Positions 45,617 through 58,080 of a stretch of DNA of 64,000 nt are shown here, piece by piece (positions within the stretch are counted from its first letter, which is position 1; the number at the start of each line of letters is the position of its first letter). The translations under genes were made by a program, and so were the position numbers. The stretch comes from Trametes villosa (lineage: Eukaryota; Basidiomycota; Agaricomycetes; Polyporales; Polyporaceae). The notes under the pieces are model-generated. The model had not been told where the DNA came from. It worked only from the letters and a program-made list of their open reading frames with translations, and searched no databases. The stretch is taken from the NCBI GenBank assembly GCA_002964805.2, contig PUDQ02000105.1, forward strand, positions 372,001-436,000. Reading direction: 5' to 3'.

Positions 45617-48390
45617 TACTCGAGTTCGACGATGAGCAGGTTGACCAGATTGTCTGTCGTGTTGACTGTATGCCATTTGACTCGGAGCCGTACTATATGG
45701 TGCCATGAATTGCCTAATATTGTCGTGTATATGCCTTCCCGCGAGCACTAGACGTCTACTCAGTGCCATATTAGAGTAGTAGCACAAATGTATACACGTT
45801 GTGCACAACAGTCCGCGCGATCAGCCAGATACGTAGCTGCATTCCCTTACCGATGTTCGCTACGGCATTTAAACCGAGGGCGCGCGGCGAGCACGCGCGC
45901 ATACGGGGGAGCGCTTGGGCAACAAGGCTTCGACCACTGGCATTGCACCGATAACGTTGGCCTGGGCGGTGCATACGGCGCTGAGGCACTGCATGAGCGC
46001 CCCGGGTGAGTGCGACGGCCAACTGAATTGCCAGGAGCGGCTCAGCCTGTGCTGGCGGCGTATGGAGGAGGCCGTTGCGTGGGACTCGAGGAAGCGGGGG
46101 AGCGGGTCCGAGGCGTATGGTTTGATCTACACAAGCTCAAGAAAGCGGGTGCGACGCAGCTCGCGCAGGCCTGCACAGACTCCGTTGCCGCGCAATTGGC
46201 TTGTCTCTCGGGATGGAGCGGTCTCTGGATGGAGGATTGAGCGTCTCCTGATGGCCCGGCGGGCAGTTGGGGCGCGTCATACGGACGGACAGCGCTGACC
46301 TGAGCTTCTGCTAGGTAGACCGAGCCTGAGGTGGAAGTAGTCTCGTGTGACCGACAGCCTGGGTACTCGCCAAGCGTGCTTTCATTGAAACTCCTAGTCC
46401 GCGGGCGTCGTGTGCGTCCGAGTCGCCCAGGGAGTGTTATCCTGCGATGGCTGGGGGCATAATCTTTAGCTCGTGCTCTGAACCGAGCTCTTAGAAACCT
46501 ACGAGCTGTGCACACTAACTTAACGATATTGATCCGAGTCAACGTAGAGTTCCGATCCTCGAGGATCGGGCTCGGAGAGCCCGCCAAGGCAGTGTTGTCA
46601 TGAACCTTGAGCTTAGATGGCTAGAGAGGAACAGAAGCCGTCATAGGTACGATCGCATACCGTTTAAACATCCTCATTTCGGTGGCAAGCAGGACCAACA
46701 GCTCCTAGGTGACTGCAGGTCGGCTCGAGGATGAGTCTGGCTGTCCCGGATTCCAGAGATGGCGTTCTGTAATGATCGTGTACACATGTGTACACAAACG
46801 TACGATGTGCGGAAGTCCACGTGATACTAAGCGCCCGGAAGTACAACCTATGAGTCGCGGCGACTCTGACGGCCGCTGGTAGTAACTCCCTACTTGCTAG
46901 GGTAGCATTCACTATATCTTTTGCTGAAAGATTACTTCAAAGCCCTTCATACAGGCCCAGATTCAATAACTCTCGCTCCCCACGGCGTACCTTGCCAGGC
47001 TCGACAAGCTCGGTCCTCCAGTGAGACTTGAAGCCGGACGCCGCCCTGGCCCGCTAGGCAGTCCAAAGCAGACATGAACCTGCATAATCTCGACTTCATG
47101 CGAGCAGTTGTATCCTAGTTTCCAACAAATTACGGCAATCCGATTCATCCAAGAACAAAACGCGGTATGATACAGCGTCAGGGTCTTCTCGCCGTGCCTG
47201 TACTGAATGGCGGTGTCCGCGCGCAGTTTTCACAGCACTTGCCATAGTGCGGATGCGATGCAGTGGCTTGACGTAGGCGAACATTACTAAGTGAGTCTCG
47301 GCACCTCACACGCTGCGCGCGGATCCGACTTGACTGCTGTCCTTGGCTTTAAACCAGGGGCGTATGCGCGAGTCATATTTTTAGCCCGCCAGTTATAGGC
47401 CAGCACGGGAGGGCCGCGAGGATGCAAGCCCCGCGCAGGACAACACCTTCTCGCGCAAGTTGTACCACAGAATGGATGTCGGAACCCGCCACAGCAGCGC
47501 GTTTCCTCGTGCTGATATCCAAGCGGAGGACGCTTACGAGTCAGAAACACTGAATGCTCATGCGTTGAACCATGCGCCAGCAATCCGCAGACAATGGACC
47601 GACCTCGTTGGACGCGACACGTCGACACTTGCCGGCCGAGAATCTCAGCTTGGTCAGTCGTCCAGTCATGGAGCCTATCATGATTGCCCGCTCAAGCTGT
47701 GGGTGTGCAGCTGTGCTGTCAGCCGACCCCGCAAGTATAGGCTCCTCATCAAACCACCTCGTTTGATGTCGACGCCGACCAGAACTCGCGGAGACGGAAC
47801 GCAAGGCGCGAGCGACCTCCGTAGAATCTATCCGCCAGATGATGAGAGGAACCTGACCGCTGCACCCATCAAAGTGAGTCTCCGTCCAGAATCCATTGAG
47901 CACGCGAATCCATGCCGTTTTGCAGCCCCATGTCCACAGTCTATTTTCCTTTAGGTTCCTGACTCTCAACCATCCGCCGAGTCAACGTGCAGGGCCTGGG
48001 GCACACGGAGTCGAGGATGAAAGTGAGCGGATCAGCCATCCACAGCATCGGGGCGGATCCGCAGGCAAGATTCCGTCTCCTCGGTGGGAAGCACCCTTGC
48101 GATCTCCTCGAGACTTGCGCGGTCTGCCCCGCGCACGCATCACAACGTAGTAGCATGCTGGATCGTGGCCGCCCCTCTGCGCTGCACTGGGATATCCTCC
48201 GACGTGCCAGGATCTCGGATGGGCCGTGCCCGCATCGCGCGTGCAGCGTGCCACGACCCCGAACCAGCCTGGCTATGCAGGCCTACAAAAGACCTTAGGG
48301 AGGGTTCACTGCTCGTCACCTCTCCTTGCGTATCATCTCCCTCCCCTTGCCTCCTCTCTCACCTCGACACCTCCCCACACCCTTACCTCT
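45617..48390. other. Gene-poor stretch between the two paralogues
   Basis: 2.8 kb with no recognisable gene. Two places are suggestive but unproven. Near 45915-46298 overlapping plus-strand frames look protein-like in part and carry a GTGAGT..CCAG pair. A plus-strand frame at 47460-47954 ends at a good donor (ATCAAA then GTGAGT) and could splice to a short exon after TTTCCTTTAG at about 47953. Neither shows a domain. The final 100 bp is C/T-rich promoter for the gene at 48391. Confidence 0.35.
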
Positions 48391-49737
48391 ATGGCGTACC
48401 TGATGCCGCAACCCAGCGCGAACGAATACCGTGCGGAACACCACTCAGTGAGCAGTCCCTACCCTCCATCGCTCTACCCATCTCACTCGCGGTCGGCTGT
48501 TAGGTATCCCTATACGATGCTGGCATCGCAGCACGCGCATCGTCCTGGGAGGTCGCCGCACCGGCACAAGCTGCGCAAGATCTGGTGAGCACCAGCGGCG
48601 GATGGCTGCCTATATTCCACAAGACTGACCTCCAAGTCTTCTGCCGCCCCGCAAGCCTCGCTATCCTCCCGTAAGTCATTCGCAGAGTATTGATGCGGGA
48701 CGAGTGCGTTGACGCATAGCCGCAGGGAATGGGCTCCCCGGCAGGCACCCTTGCGGTCACTCATACGGGGGCCATCTATGTGAAGCTCAAAGGTCTCGAC
48801 GGTGACTGGGCCAGAGCCTTGGTCAAGCGCGATCTGTATTCTGTCAACGGCGACGACGGACCTGAGCGCATCTCTCCCGACGTAGCGGACGCCTGGGGCG
48901 TCTTCGTTTACTGCCTCCCTCCTCCGCTCATCGAGCAGTCGGGGGTGATGGCGGGGGGTGATGGCGCGCGGAATATCTGGCGCGCGGCTGAAGGCCCAAC
49001 GACGGCCGTTGCCCGGGAGAACGACGTCGAAGAACACGAAGGCCCTGCTCGCGGACCATTCGAGGTGGGTGGTTGCGCGGGGAAGAAGATATCCACATGC
49101 TCACCTCTCCGCAGACACTGTCTCAGGACGACTATGGATCTCACCCACGCGCTCAGGCCCGCCAGGCAGACCTCACCATTCAGTTCCCCTACGTGCCGCT
49201 CTCCGCCCCTCTCCACATGCGCGGAATACCCTCCCCGGACAGGCTTGCCTTCGCTCCGGGTGCCCCGGTCGGCGAGAAGATGAGCATCTACATAGGAGTG
49301 AGTGCCACGCTCGCCCGATGCGGAAGACGAGCGTTGCTGACCTGCGATGTAGATGACGGGCGCTCAGCCTAGCCGCACGTCCGGAGGCGGCTTCTCCCCC
49401 AGGCAGCACCGCGTGCGCGCAGCGGGCGAGAAAGGGCGCAAGGGCCGAAAAGGTCGACCTATCACTCGCGCGAAGCTAGTCAGTACCGTAGCCGCGGAGG
49501 TCCGTAGGTTCATGGTACGTCTCACCTTGGCGTCACGGTGTCCACTCGCCTCCCCAGCGCCCTCACCATCTTCTCCAGGCACTCCACAAGGTGTATCACG
49601 AACGCTCCGGCGAGCCCATCACGTTCGATCAGCTGTACCTGAAGGAGGTGCGCCTCGTGTCGAAGGCCACGATCCAGCCTGTTTTGTGTATTCGTCCTCC
49701 CGCCGGCATGTCCGGTACCTTTCGTTCGGCTCAGTAG
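48391..49737 (+). CDS. Unrecognised gene B, paralogue of the gene at 44299
   Basis: Six exons (48391-48584, 48637-48670, 48726-49064, 49115-49297, 49353-49514, 49579-49737) give 356 aa with all phases closing. Residues 1-75 are rich in Tyr, Ser, Pro, His and Arg. Then come SPAGTLAVTHTGAIYVKLKG, an acidic linker, FPYVPLSAPLHMRGIPSPD ending GEKMSIYIG, a strongly basic segment (EKGRKGRKGRPITRAKL) and a C-terminal block ITFDQLYLKEVRLVSKATIQ. There is no signal peptide, membrane helix or known catalytic motif. The alternating hydrophobic strands at the C terminus suggest a small beta-containing domain. The order of blocks loosely recalls fungal DUF6699-type proteins, but I cannot support that. The basic patch could bind nucleic acid or serve nuclear import. 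Confidence 0.65.
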
Positions 49738-51441
49738 ATGTGGCTAATCCCTTCTATGATACTGTACTTGCCTATTTATTTGTTTCCCTTCCATCTTGCG
49801 GTGCCGTCCCCGATGTCGAACAGCGCACTGACTGCATCGTGGACAGTTCGATACGCCTATGGCTACTACAGGCGGCGGGAAACGCAGGCGGGATCCCTGG
49901 TCATCCTGGGCCTCGCTCGTCGCCTGTCTAGATCTGGATCGGCGACACGCGATACCCGCTCGCTCATCGGTCACCCGACTGAGGGAAATGAACTGAGCCT
50001 CGTGCTTACCTGCAGGATCATGGGTGCCTGGACCTATGAACTCCAACAGGGATGGTCCGACGTCCCGGGAAGAGCCGATAGCGTGTTGTGGTGCTCGAAT
50101 CGACCCTGGAGGCTGGCGAGCTGCACATGGCTACCAACCACCCCGCCAAGAGGTCTTCCTGCTCGTGGTCGCTCGCCTCGGCGCTTAATCGATCGGGAGC
50201 TCACCGACACTCGCCTACACTCAACTACCCAATGCTCGGCTTCCCCACCACCACAACTGCGCTGTTAGGCCTTGACAGTCTCGTCTTGGGGCATCCGTTG
50301 CAAATCGGGGCTAGCGGCAGAACGTTGAGCTTGGATTATGACCCCAGGAAGCCTTCAGTTCGGCGAGGACGACGGCGGCCCGGGGAAATGACGCTGGCTC
50401 GCTTCGATGATGTCGAACTGCCGCCCACAGCTAGACCGCTGGCCAACGCCGGTGGGGAGCTCAGGACGGCGCCCAGTGTACAGCGCCGTCCCTTGTCACT
50501 CTGCGGAGGGGCGAGGAGGAGGAGACGGGCTGGGTAGGGGGCAGAGGCGGGGGGGAGGTCGGCCCTACCACTCATCGGTCGATCCCTCTATTCAGGCCCG
50601 CCGTTCACAATCCCCGGACGTCCTCCCCCGCCACCGGTAGACAGCCGTGAGAGCCCGATGCTCGATCTGCGGATGTAAGAGGGTACGTTCCGTCATTCAT
50701 ACGGCACGCCAGTCCACCTTCTTCCGCTGCTGCAGGTCTCATGGACGGTCGGCCCGAACTTCGGGGATGATTTTCCCCAGGAGACTATTATCGGGCGTAC
50801 AGGAAAGCCTGGCTTCGCCGCCCGCGGCGGAATATACGTCAGTGCTGCAACGAGCATCGGTAGCTCGACTCAGCTGCTGACTGGACGTGATTGCTAGTAC
50901 TGGAGAGTCAACGCGCCCATTGACACACAGGCCGCCGCCTACGCTTTCCGACGTAGCAGTTCCGTATCGCCACACGGACACCAACGCATCTCCATGAATG
51001 CTCTCAAAAGCAAGTTTACTGTGGAGAGGATAGAAGGGAAAACGCGACGCCCGTTCAACGGCTTCTCGCCGTGTGTGGGCCGTCCCCAACCCCCGCCACG
51101 TAGTGCGTTCGGCGCGGAAAGTCTGTGATGTGAGCGAGCCAGTACTGGGGAGCGAATGCTCGCAATGATCAACCAACTTCGCAGCCACAAATGCCAGAGT
51201 GCGGTATTATGCCACACAAACTCCGGAAGCCGCCGCGCAGATGCCCTGATGGGCGACAACCAGCGCTGTGGCGCATATTACGCCCGCGCGGGCACCGCGG
51301 AGCGCAAGCGGCCTCGTATCCTGCACACATCTGAGGCGGAAAGCCAGTTGATATTTCGAATGTACAAAGATGATGTCTACGGGCACATATAAGTTAACTC
51401 GACACACCCAGTCAAGGCCCGCTGCAACTTGAGACCCACCT
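49738..51441. other. Gene-poor stretch
   Basis: Several short frames (for example 50088-50537 plus) without domains or consistent splice signals. GC content stays moderate. No repeat or RNA gene was identified with confidence. Confidence 0.4.
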
Positions 51442-52997
51442 CTATGTCATATGTATGCGAGGGAAGACGTGGTGACGAGCTGAGCGCGCACGTCCGACAG
51501 GACTTCGGGGCAAAACTCGCCATGGGAGCGATGTCTTCGTTCTTGCGGATCGTGAGGAGAAGGGTCGGTGACCGGTCCGAGGGCGATCGCCAACCACTCT
51601 ACATGCCTTTCCTAGCAGTTTGAATATCTTCGCTGTGAACGGGGAGCATCCAGACAATTCAACACCATCCATACGGCACCTGAGCAACACCCCCACCTCG
51701 AAACCCACCTGAGTCAATCCCCCGTCCACCCCAACCCCATCGGCTCCAGCCGACACTCCTCCATCAGTCGCGTCGCGCGAGCCATCTGCGCAAACCAGCA
51801 CCCGCGAAGGGCCGCCCTCCACGAGCCCAAGCATGCGCCGTACGCGGCGAGCTGCCCGTCGAGCGCGCGCCGCTCCGCCTCCTGCGCTCGCTCGCGCTAG
51901 TAATGCTGTGTGTGCCGCCGTGAACGCGCTTGCAACAGTCGCCGACGATGCAGATGAGGAGGCGGAGGGCTTAAAGGAAGGTGGGGAGGTGGAGGGGAAG
52001 GCGTAGAGCGCGGGGTGGGCGCGGGTGCGCACGAGGGAGAGCCTGAGAATCGCGGCTTCAACGATGATCGCGCCGAGTACATCAGCCTGGATAATGCGCG
52101 CGGCGCGGAGGGGTGGCGAGAGCGCGGTGAACGCTATGGAGAGTTGCTCCTCTAGGGCGGGTTGTGTCTGTGTCAGGAGATGCGTTGGTGACTCTGGCGC
52201 CGTAGAGTATGGGAGAGACCGAGAGGGCGGCGCGTGCGGCGGTGATCTGCTCAACGAGCTCGAACACGCGGGCGCAGCGCTGCCCTAGGGCAGCTTTTTC
52301 CTCGCGTATGCGACTGGGCAGATGGGACGCGTCGTGCAGGCGGTCATGGTCCTGGGTATAGACTACGGCGAAGATATGGTGTCAATGGGTTTCAGAGTCA
52401 GGATGACCAGCGGTTGTCCCTACGATCGTTCTAACGAGTAGTACTCTGCGACTGCTAGAAGCGTGGTCCCGAGTGCGGACTCGAGCTCCTGAAGGAGTGC
52501 CGGTCGCAACGCCTCCTATTCCGATGGGTTTTACAGTGGACGGGCTGTGGCATCGGGTTCTAGGTGGACGGACTTGGGAGTGGCGTAAGGATGTCTACTG
52601 TGAGGTGAACGGGGGCCGTCTTGATGAGGTCATCTGGGGTAGACTACATGCCATTCGCGCGTCCTCATAGTCGCAAGCAGTAGATTTAGCCTGTAATCGG
52701 GTAGCGAAGCGAGATCTTGAGCAACTATCGCGAAAGTAACGGTGGGTCGGATATTCACAGAGTATAGTCGGTAAGGCATATATACGCACTCACTACTGCT
52801 GCCGGGGAAGTCGACGTGCGCAAAGCTTCTTCAAGGTGTTGCGCGCGATGGAGGATGTGGCGGCGGGTGTAGTAGTCGCGTCGTGGGCTGGTCGAACTGC
52901 CTGACTCGAACTCAGTACGACACCGCGATGGTTCGATGGCCGAAAGTGTATAGGCGTCATCGACGGTATTGATTGAAGTGTCTAGGAAACTATGCAC
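51442..52997 (-). CDS. Possible helical-protein gene, not recognised (model incomplete)
   Basis: A 270-codon open frame at 52254-51442 contains a convincing helical stretch (EEQLSIAFTALSPPLRAARI and IIVEAAILRLSLVR) before turning low complexity. Upstream on the same strand are further helix-like segments in frame islands separated by plausible introns: TRRHILHRAQHLEEALRTS near 52860, QELESALGTTLLAVAEYYSL near 52470, and REEKAALGQRCARVFELVEQ near 52270. Taken together they look like exons of one coiled-coil protein. I could not join them with consistent splice phases and no start is clear, so the gene may be broken or wrongly modelled. The extent given is only the region where these segments occur. 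Confidence 0.3.
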
Positions 52998-53976
52998 AAA
53001 AGCCGTCGAAGAGGACTGGATGGGGTGCTAGTGTGCAGTGTGCATGGCGGGCTCGGTCATGGCGCTGTTTCGGGCTGATATCCAAACTCGCTGATCCTCG
53101 TGGTTGCTGTCCTCGCCGTGGCAAGCTAACTCGGAGCAATTTTCGACGACTCTTTGATAATCGGATACCGTGTAAGTCCCGGTATGACTAGCATCTTCAT
53201 CCGCACTTCACAGTATGACGTACCATGGCTCAGCAGAGACCATTCGACGCTGGTGAGGCAGCACTTGGTGCGGAAACCAACATAGCTAGCGCACCTACTA
53301 GTGAGTGTACCAAAACATGCACATGCCGCAGGTCCTGCCCCCGGGGAGAGCAAGTGCGCCGGGGCAGATGGGTAATTCGGGGGTGTATGGCGGTGCTGGT
53401 GTGCCTGGCGCGCGCGCTCATCGGCCGCTGCTGAAGACGGTTGAGAGGACCGCCGCTTGCCAGTAAGTACTGTAGTGCAAACGCGCATTAAGTTCTGGAA
53501 TACCATCCCTCCGCGTGTATGAGATGAGCGCGAAGATGAGCGAGTTGAAGGTAAAGCATGTGGATGAGCGGATGGCCGGACGTGAGCGTATCAAGCCCGT
53601 CTTCTTTAGGATGTGGCGGTGATTACGGCGGTCGGGTACGCTCCTGTCTCGCCGCCTGGCCGTGTTTGCGGGGTGCGCCAGTGCAGCACCGCTCCTGCAC
53701 GGTTGTCTCAATACCACCACCTTCTCCTCGCTGGCAGCCTCAGCCATCCCTCACCTCGCGCCCAGACGTCCTCCACGCGCACACAACGCCCCCGCTGCGG
53801 CTCCGGACGCAGGCTCCACCGGTGGTTATAACCTCTCCAAACGGACACGCCTCCACTCGTCCACCCTCGCCAGCGAATTTGAATAACTCGCGAACTGCTA
53901 CGTATACCTACTGCTGGCGCGACGCTCGCCCAATTACGACAAACTCACGGCACATATACACCGACGGTGACGCACG
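52998..53976. other. Gene-poor stretch and promoter of the F-BAR/RhoGAP gene
   Basis: A minus-strand frame near 53500-53747 includes a hydrophobic FTFNSLIFALISYTRRD segment followed by possible splice signals and may be a remnant of a membrane-protein gene; support is weak. The last ~150 bp before 53977 form the promoter of the next gene. Confidence 0.35.
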
Positions 53977-56900
53977 ATGGCCGTGCTTTCGCTCCCGACC
54001 ACCTTCTCGAACTCGTTCTGGACGCAAGACTACCGGAAGGGCTTGGAGGTGCTCTATGGCCAGCTCGAGCAGAGCATAGGGGAGAACACTGAGATCGCGG
54101 CGTTCATCCGGGTGAGTGCAGCAGGAGCGTGTGTCCGCCGCGGGCGGCGCGTGCTCATCAGTGCGTTCAGACGCGTGCCGCGGCCGAGCTTGCAATTGCT
54201 GGAACCTTGAATACGCCCCCGCCTGCTCGTACGTTGTCACGCCCTTGCATCTGGGTAGAGTGTCTGTACCTGACGGTACCACACAGGCTCAGCATTCGAC
54301 GTCGACGATGGCGCGTCATTACTCATGGCTTTCAAGGGCCTACGGGCAGAGGCCGCCGCCGAGGGCGCCCTTCACGAGAGCGTCGCAAAGGAGCTGCAAT
54401 CCGCTGTCGCCGAGCCCTTTGAGAAGTGGGCTGAAGGTTATAAGGTGCGCGTTTCGCCGCGGGCTTGAAAGAACATCACAATTGAGCGCCACAAATCCGC
54501 AGGAACGCCTCCTCGCCAGCAAGGCCAACCTGCTCGATGGCTGGATGTATTCCTACGAGTCTGCGCAGAGCGAGGTACGTCATCAGAGCCTCTACACAGG
54601 AATGACGCGTCCCGACACATCGCCCAGGTCAACAAGCTCAAGAACGACTACCTGACGAGGACCCGCAAGGCAGACGAGGCGGAGGACGAGTGAGTCGCCG
54701 CGCATGCCCGTGCATCAATTCGTCATCGCTAAGGCACGCCCGCTGCGCCCCACAGCGCCCGCTTCGCGCCCATCACGCACCCGGTCGGCGACCAGTACAC
54801 GTCGTCCCCGAAGCTGAAGCCGCTGGGCGCGAACCCGCACGCGGCGCCGCGCGCGCCCCAGCGCCAGGCAACGATGTCCGAGCGCATCACGCAGCGCCTG
54901 AAGGAGTTCCGCCTCAACGCTGGCGCGCAGCCTGCCCCGGCGAAGCCCGAGGTGCAGTTCGACGCGGACGCGGAGGAGGAGAAGCAGGGCCCGAAGCTCG
55001 ACAAGGGCAAGGGCCGCGCGGTCGACAGCGGTGCGAGCACGCCCCAGCGCGTGAAGTCGCCCCCGCCCATGGAGCTGCCGCCCGCCGCTACGAAGGTCGC
55101 CCCGGCGAAACTCGAGACGGACCCGGTCCCGCCGCCGCCTCCACCGCCATTGGACATCGCGGGGATCTCGATGACGCCCACGGAGGTGTCGGCGCTGATG
55201 AAGAAGGCGAAGGAGGAGCTGCCGCTGCGCCCGGTGCGCTTCCCGCTGCTGGGCGAGTACCAGGAGTGCTTCTCGGGCGAGGAGTTCGCGAGCTGGCTGA
55301 ACACGAACGTGAAGGCGTTCGAGGGGAACCTCGACCACGCCGAGGTCGCCGCGCGCGTCCTGACCGAGAAGCTGAACCTGCTTCGCAGGCTCGGCGAGCT
55401 CGGGAACGACTTCGAGAACACCGACGACGCGTTCTATCAGTTCCGCCCCAAGGTGAGTCGCGCCCGTGGCGAGCGCGGGGCATCAAGAGCTGTGCTAACA
55501 TGATGCTGGCAGGCCTTCACGCTCGACGCCCCTCCCCCGGCGAAGCCCGCTGCAGCTTCGGCGGTGCTGACCCCCATCGACAAGCTGTCGCCGCTCACGC
55601 AGAACATCGCCGAGCGCACCGGTGGCCTCGCGAGCCTCGTGTCGAAGGCCTTCGCGGCGAACGGGGAGCCCCCGTACGTCCGCGCCCGCCGCGACGCCGA
55701 GACCGCCGACCAGGAGTACCGCGTCGCGGTCCGGAAGCTCGACAGGCAGCGCCTCGGCCTCGAAGAGCGCATCGAGGACACCCTCAAGACGCTGCAGAAG
55801 TGGGAGCTCGACCGGCTGCGTGCCGTCAAGACCGGTGCGTTCTCCCGATCTCGGACCTCATATCGAGCGCACATGCTGATATACGACGTTCCAGTGCTCA
55901 CGCAGTACTACAACACGCTCGCGAAGGTGTCGAAGGCGTACAGCACGGCGAACGAGACGATCGAGACGCTCATCGCGTCGTACCAGCCCGAGCAGGACGT
56001 GAAGGTTCTCATCGAGCGCTACCGCACGGGGCCCTTCCGGCCTGTCGCGCAGGTGTACGAGTCCATCTCGCACGACGAGTCCGACGTCGTCTTCGGCATC
56101 GACCTGCGGCGCTGGGCGGACAGCGCGTACTGGCACGTCGCGAACCCCGGGGAGAAAAAGACGGAGGAGGCGCCGCCGGTGCTGAGCGCGCTCCTCGGGG
56201 CGCTCTTGGAGGCGTACCCTAGGCTTCCGAACGATGCCGGTGAGTAGTCGTAGTGAGCCTCGGTAGGGGGGTGCGTTCTGACTGGACTGTAGAGAGGCGC
56301 AAGACGTGGATCTACGAAGTCCCGCTGCCCGCGGTGCACCACCTCCGGGAGACGCTCAACGCCGTCCCGCCCCAGGAAGACATCCCCCAGGATATGCTGC
56401 AAAAGTACGACGCCCCGGTGCTCGCCAGTGGCGTCAAACTGTGGGCGCTCGAGCTCGACCCGCCGCTGTGCATGTACGAGGGCTGGGACGAGCTGCGCAA
56501 GTTATACCCGACTGGTACGTCTACTTAGAAGCTTTGGGCAGCTGTGCCGCTGACAGGGCCGAGCAGTTGGATCGACTGCGAACCAGGAGCTCAAGCCTTC
56601 GACTGAGCAGCACGTCTTGGAACTCCAGGCCGCGCTCCTGAAGCTGCCGAAGATCCACCTGCTCGTGCTCGATATCATCGTCAAACACTTGAAGGAGTAC
56701 GTACCTGGACTCCATCTCTGCATGCGTGGTAACATGCTGATCTCTGAGCAGCCTCATCGCGTCGACGTCCGAAACTGAGAGCGAGCCCAACGAGGTGTAT
56801 ATCACGAAGCTGGCCTTGAGCATGGGTCGCAGTAAGTCTGTTCTTGCACTTCCGCGATTCAACGTCTGACAACATGTCGTCCAGCAATCCTCCGTCCCAA

Positions 56901-58080
56901 ACAAGAAAACGAGTTCTCCATCCAGGACCGTCACCCAACGCGTAAGTCCTCCCATCATAACCTATCCACACAATTCACACTCACCACGCCCCACCTAGTG
57001 CTCTTCATCGACCTCCTGAACAAGTACGAGGAGATCATCCCGCCCGCGATCGCAAAGAAGAAGCGCGAGTCCGAGCGCAAGGTCCCCGTCCGGCGGCGCA
57101 CGCGCCCCGTCGACATGCGCATGTCGCGCTCGCGCATCTCCGCCGGCGCGGACCTCAAGGAGCTCCAGGCGCAGCAGCTCGCCCAGCGCGGCCTCATCTC
57201 CGCCAAGTCCCCGCCGCCCGTGCCCCCCGTCCCGCACCTCAACGAGCCCCCGCTCCCGCAGGTGCCCGAGAGCCCGCGCCCGGTCACGGACGAGCCGCTC
57301 GAGATCGACGCGCACCCGCTGACCGCCGAGCCCGAGGAGCTCCCCGCGATCCCGCCCCCGCCCAAGGCGCAGCCCGGCGACATCGTGCTCGAGGACAAGC
57401 GCTCCTCGCCCGCGCCCCCGCCCGCGGCCCCTGCCCACGTCGACTTCAGCAGCATCCCGCCCCCGCCGCCGATCCCCACGAAGGCCACGCCCCCGCCGCA
57501 GCAGTCGGCGCACCCGGTGTTCAAGGAGCCGCCCCCGGAGACGGACGACGTGCCCGCGCGCCCGCAGTTCAAGGAGCCGCCTCCGGAACCCGCGTCCCCG
57601 CCGCGCCCCGCGCGCTTCGTCGAGCCGCCCGTCGAGGACGACGCCGCGCCGACGCCGCCGCCGACCGCCGTCCCGCCCGCGGTCGCGCGCCGCGGGTCCC
57701 CGCGCGTGCCGACCCCGCCCTCAGGCGGCTCGCGCAGCCCGTCGCCCGCGAAGCCCATCTCGCCGCCCGCGTCGGGCGCGACGACGCCCACGGCGGACGG
57801 CCAGAACCGCCTTGCGCGCGGGCCGCGGCTGACGCGGGGCCCGCGCCCGGTGAGCTCGCTCAACCGGCAGTCGATCGTGCGCCCGAGCTCGCCGGGCTCG
57901 CCGCCTGCGGGCTCGAACGGGTTCCCGACGAGCCCTGGGGCGACTGGGGGTGGGGGCACGGGTCTGCGCCGTGCGGGCTCGCGCACGAGCACGATGAGCA
58001 AGCGGAGCAGCATCAGCCGCGTGTCGGAGCTGAGCCGGCGGACGATGGCGAGCGACGCGGAGGACGAGGTGTTGCAATGA
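53977..58080 (+). CDS. RGD2: F-BAR / DEP / RhoGAP protein (Rgd2-like)
   Basis: Thirteen exons, from 53977-54111 to 56999-58080, close in frame to 1,139 aa. Order: first half of the F-BAR (about 1-190, FSNSFWTQDYRKGLEVLYGQ), a DEP domain (about 305-394, RPVRFPLLGEYQECFSGEEF and SWLNTNVKAF), second half of the F-BAR (about 440-570, IEDTLKTLQKWELDRLRAVK, ESISHDESD), a RhoGAP domain (about 580-780, ending FIDLLNKYEEIIPP) and a 350-residue Pro-rich tail with many PPPP and PxxP motifs. Yeast Rgd2 acts on Cdc42/Rho5 and bends or binds membrane at the bud neck (family knowledge). At the expected arginine-finger site (G-[IF]-[YF]-R) this protein reads WIYEV with E625, so GAP activity is doubtful. The tail probably recruits SH3 proteins. 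Confidence 0.9.

Noticed and set aside
45915..46298. 127-codon plus-strand frame in the gene-poor island
   Set aside because: Several frames are open at once and none is clearly protein-like throughout; left as part of the intergenic description.
47460..48020. Spliced gene from ATG 47460 with an exon after 47953
   Set aside because: A 164-codon frame ending at a good donor is suggestive, but the composition is random-like and there is no paralogue or domain.
49353..49737. DUF6699-like C-terminal domain in genes A and B
   Set aside because: Only the general order of blocks is reminiscent; no diagnostic motif could be matched, so no family is assigned.
41157..53976. Mating-type locus
   Set aside because: No homeodomain (WFxNxR) pair, no seven-helix pheromone receptor and no CaaX pheromone precursor could be found.
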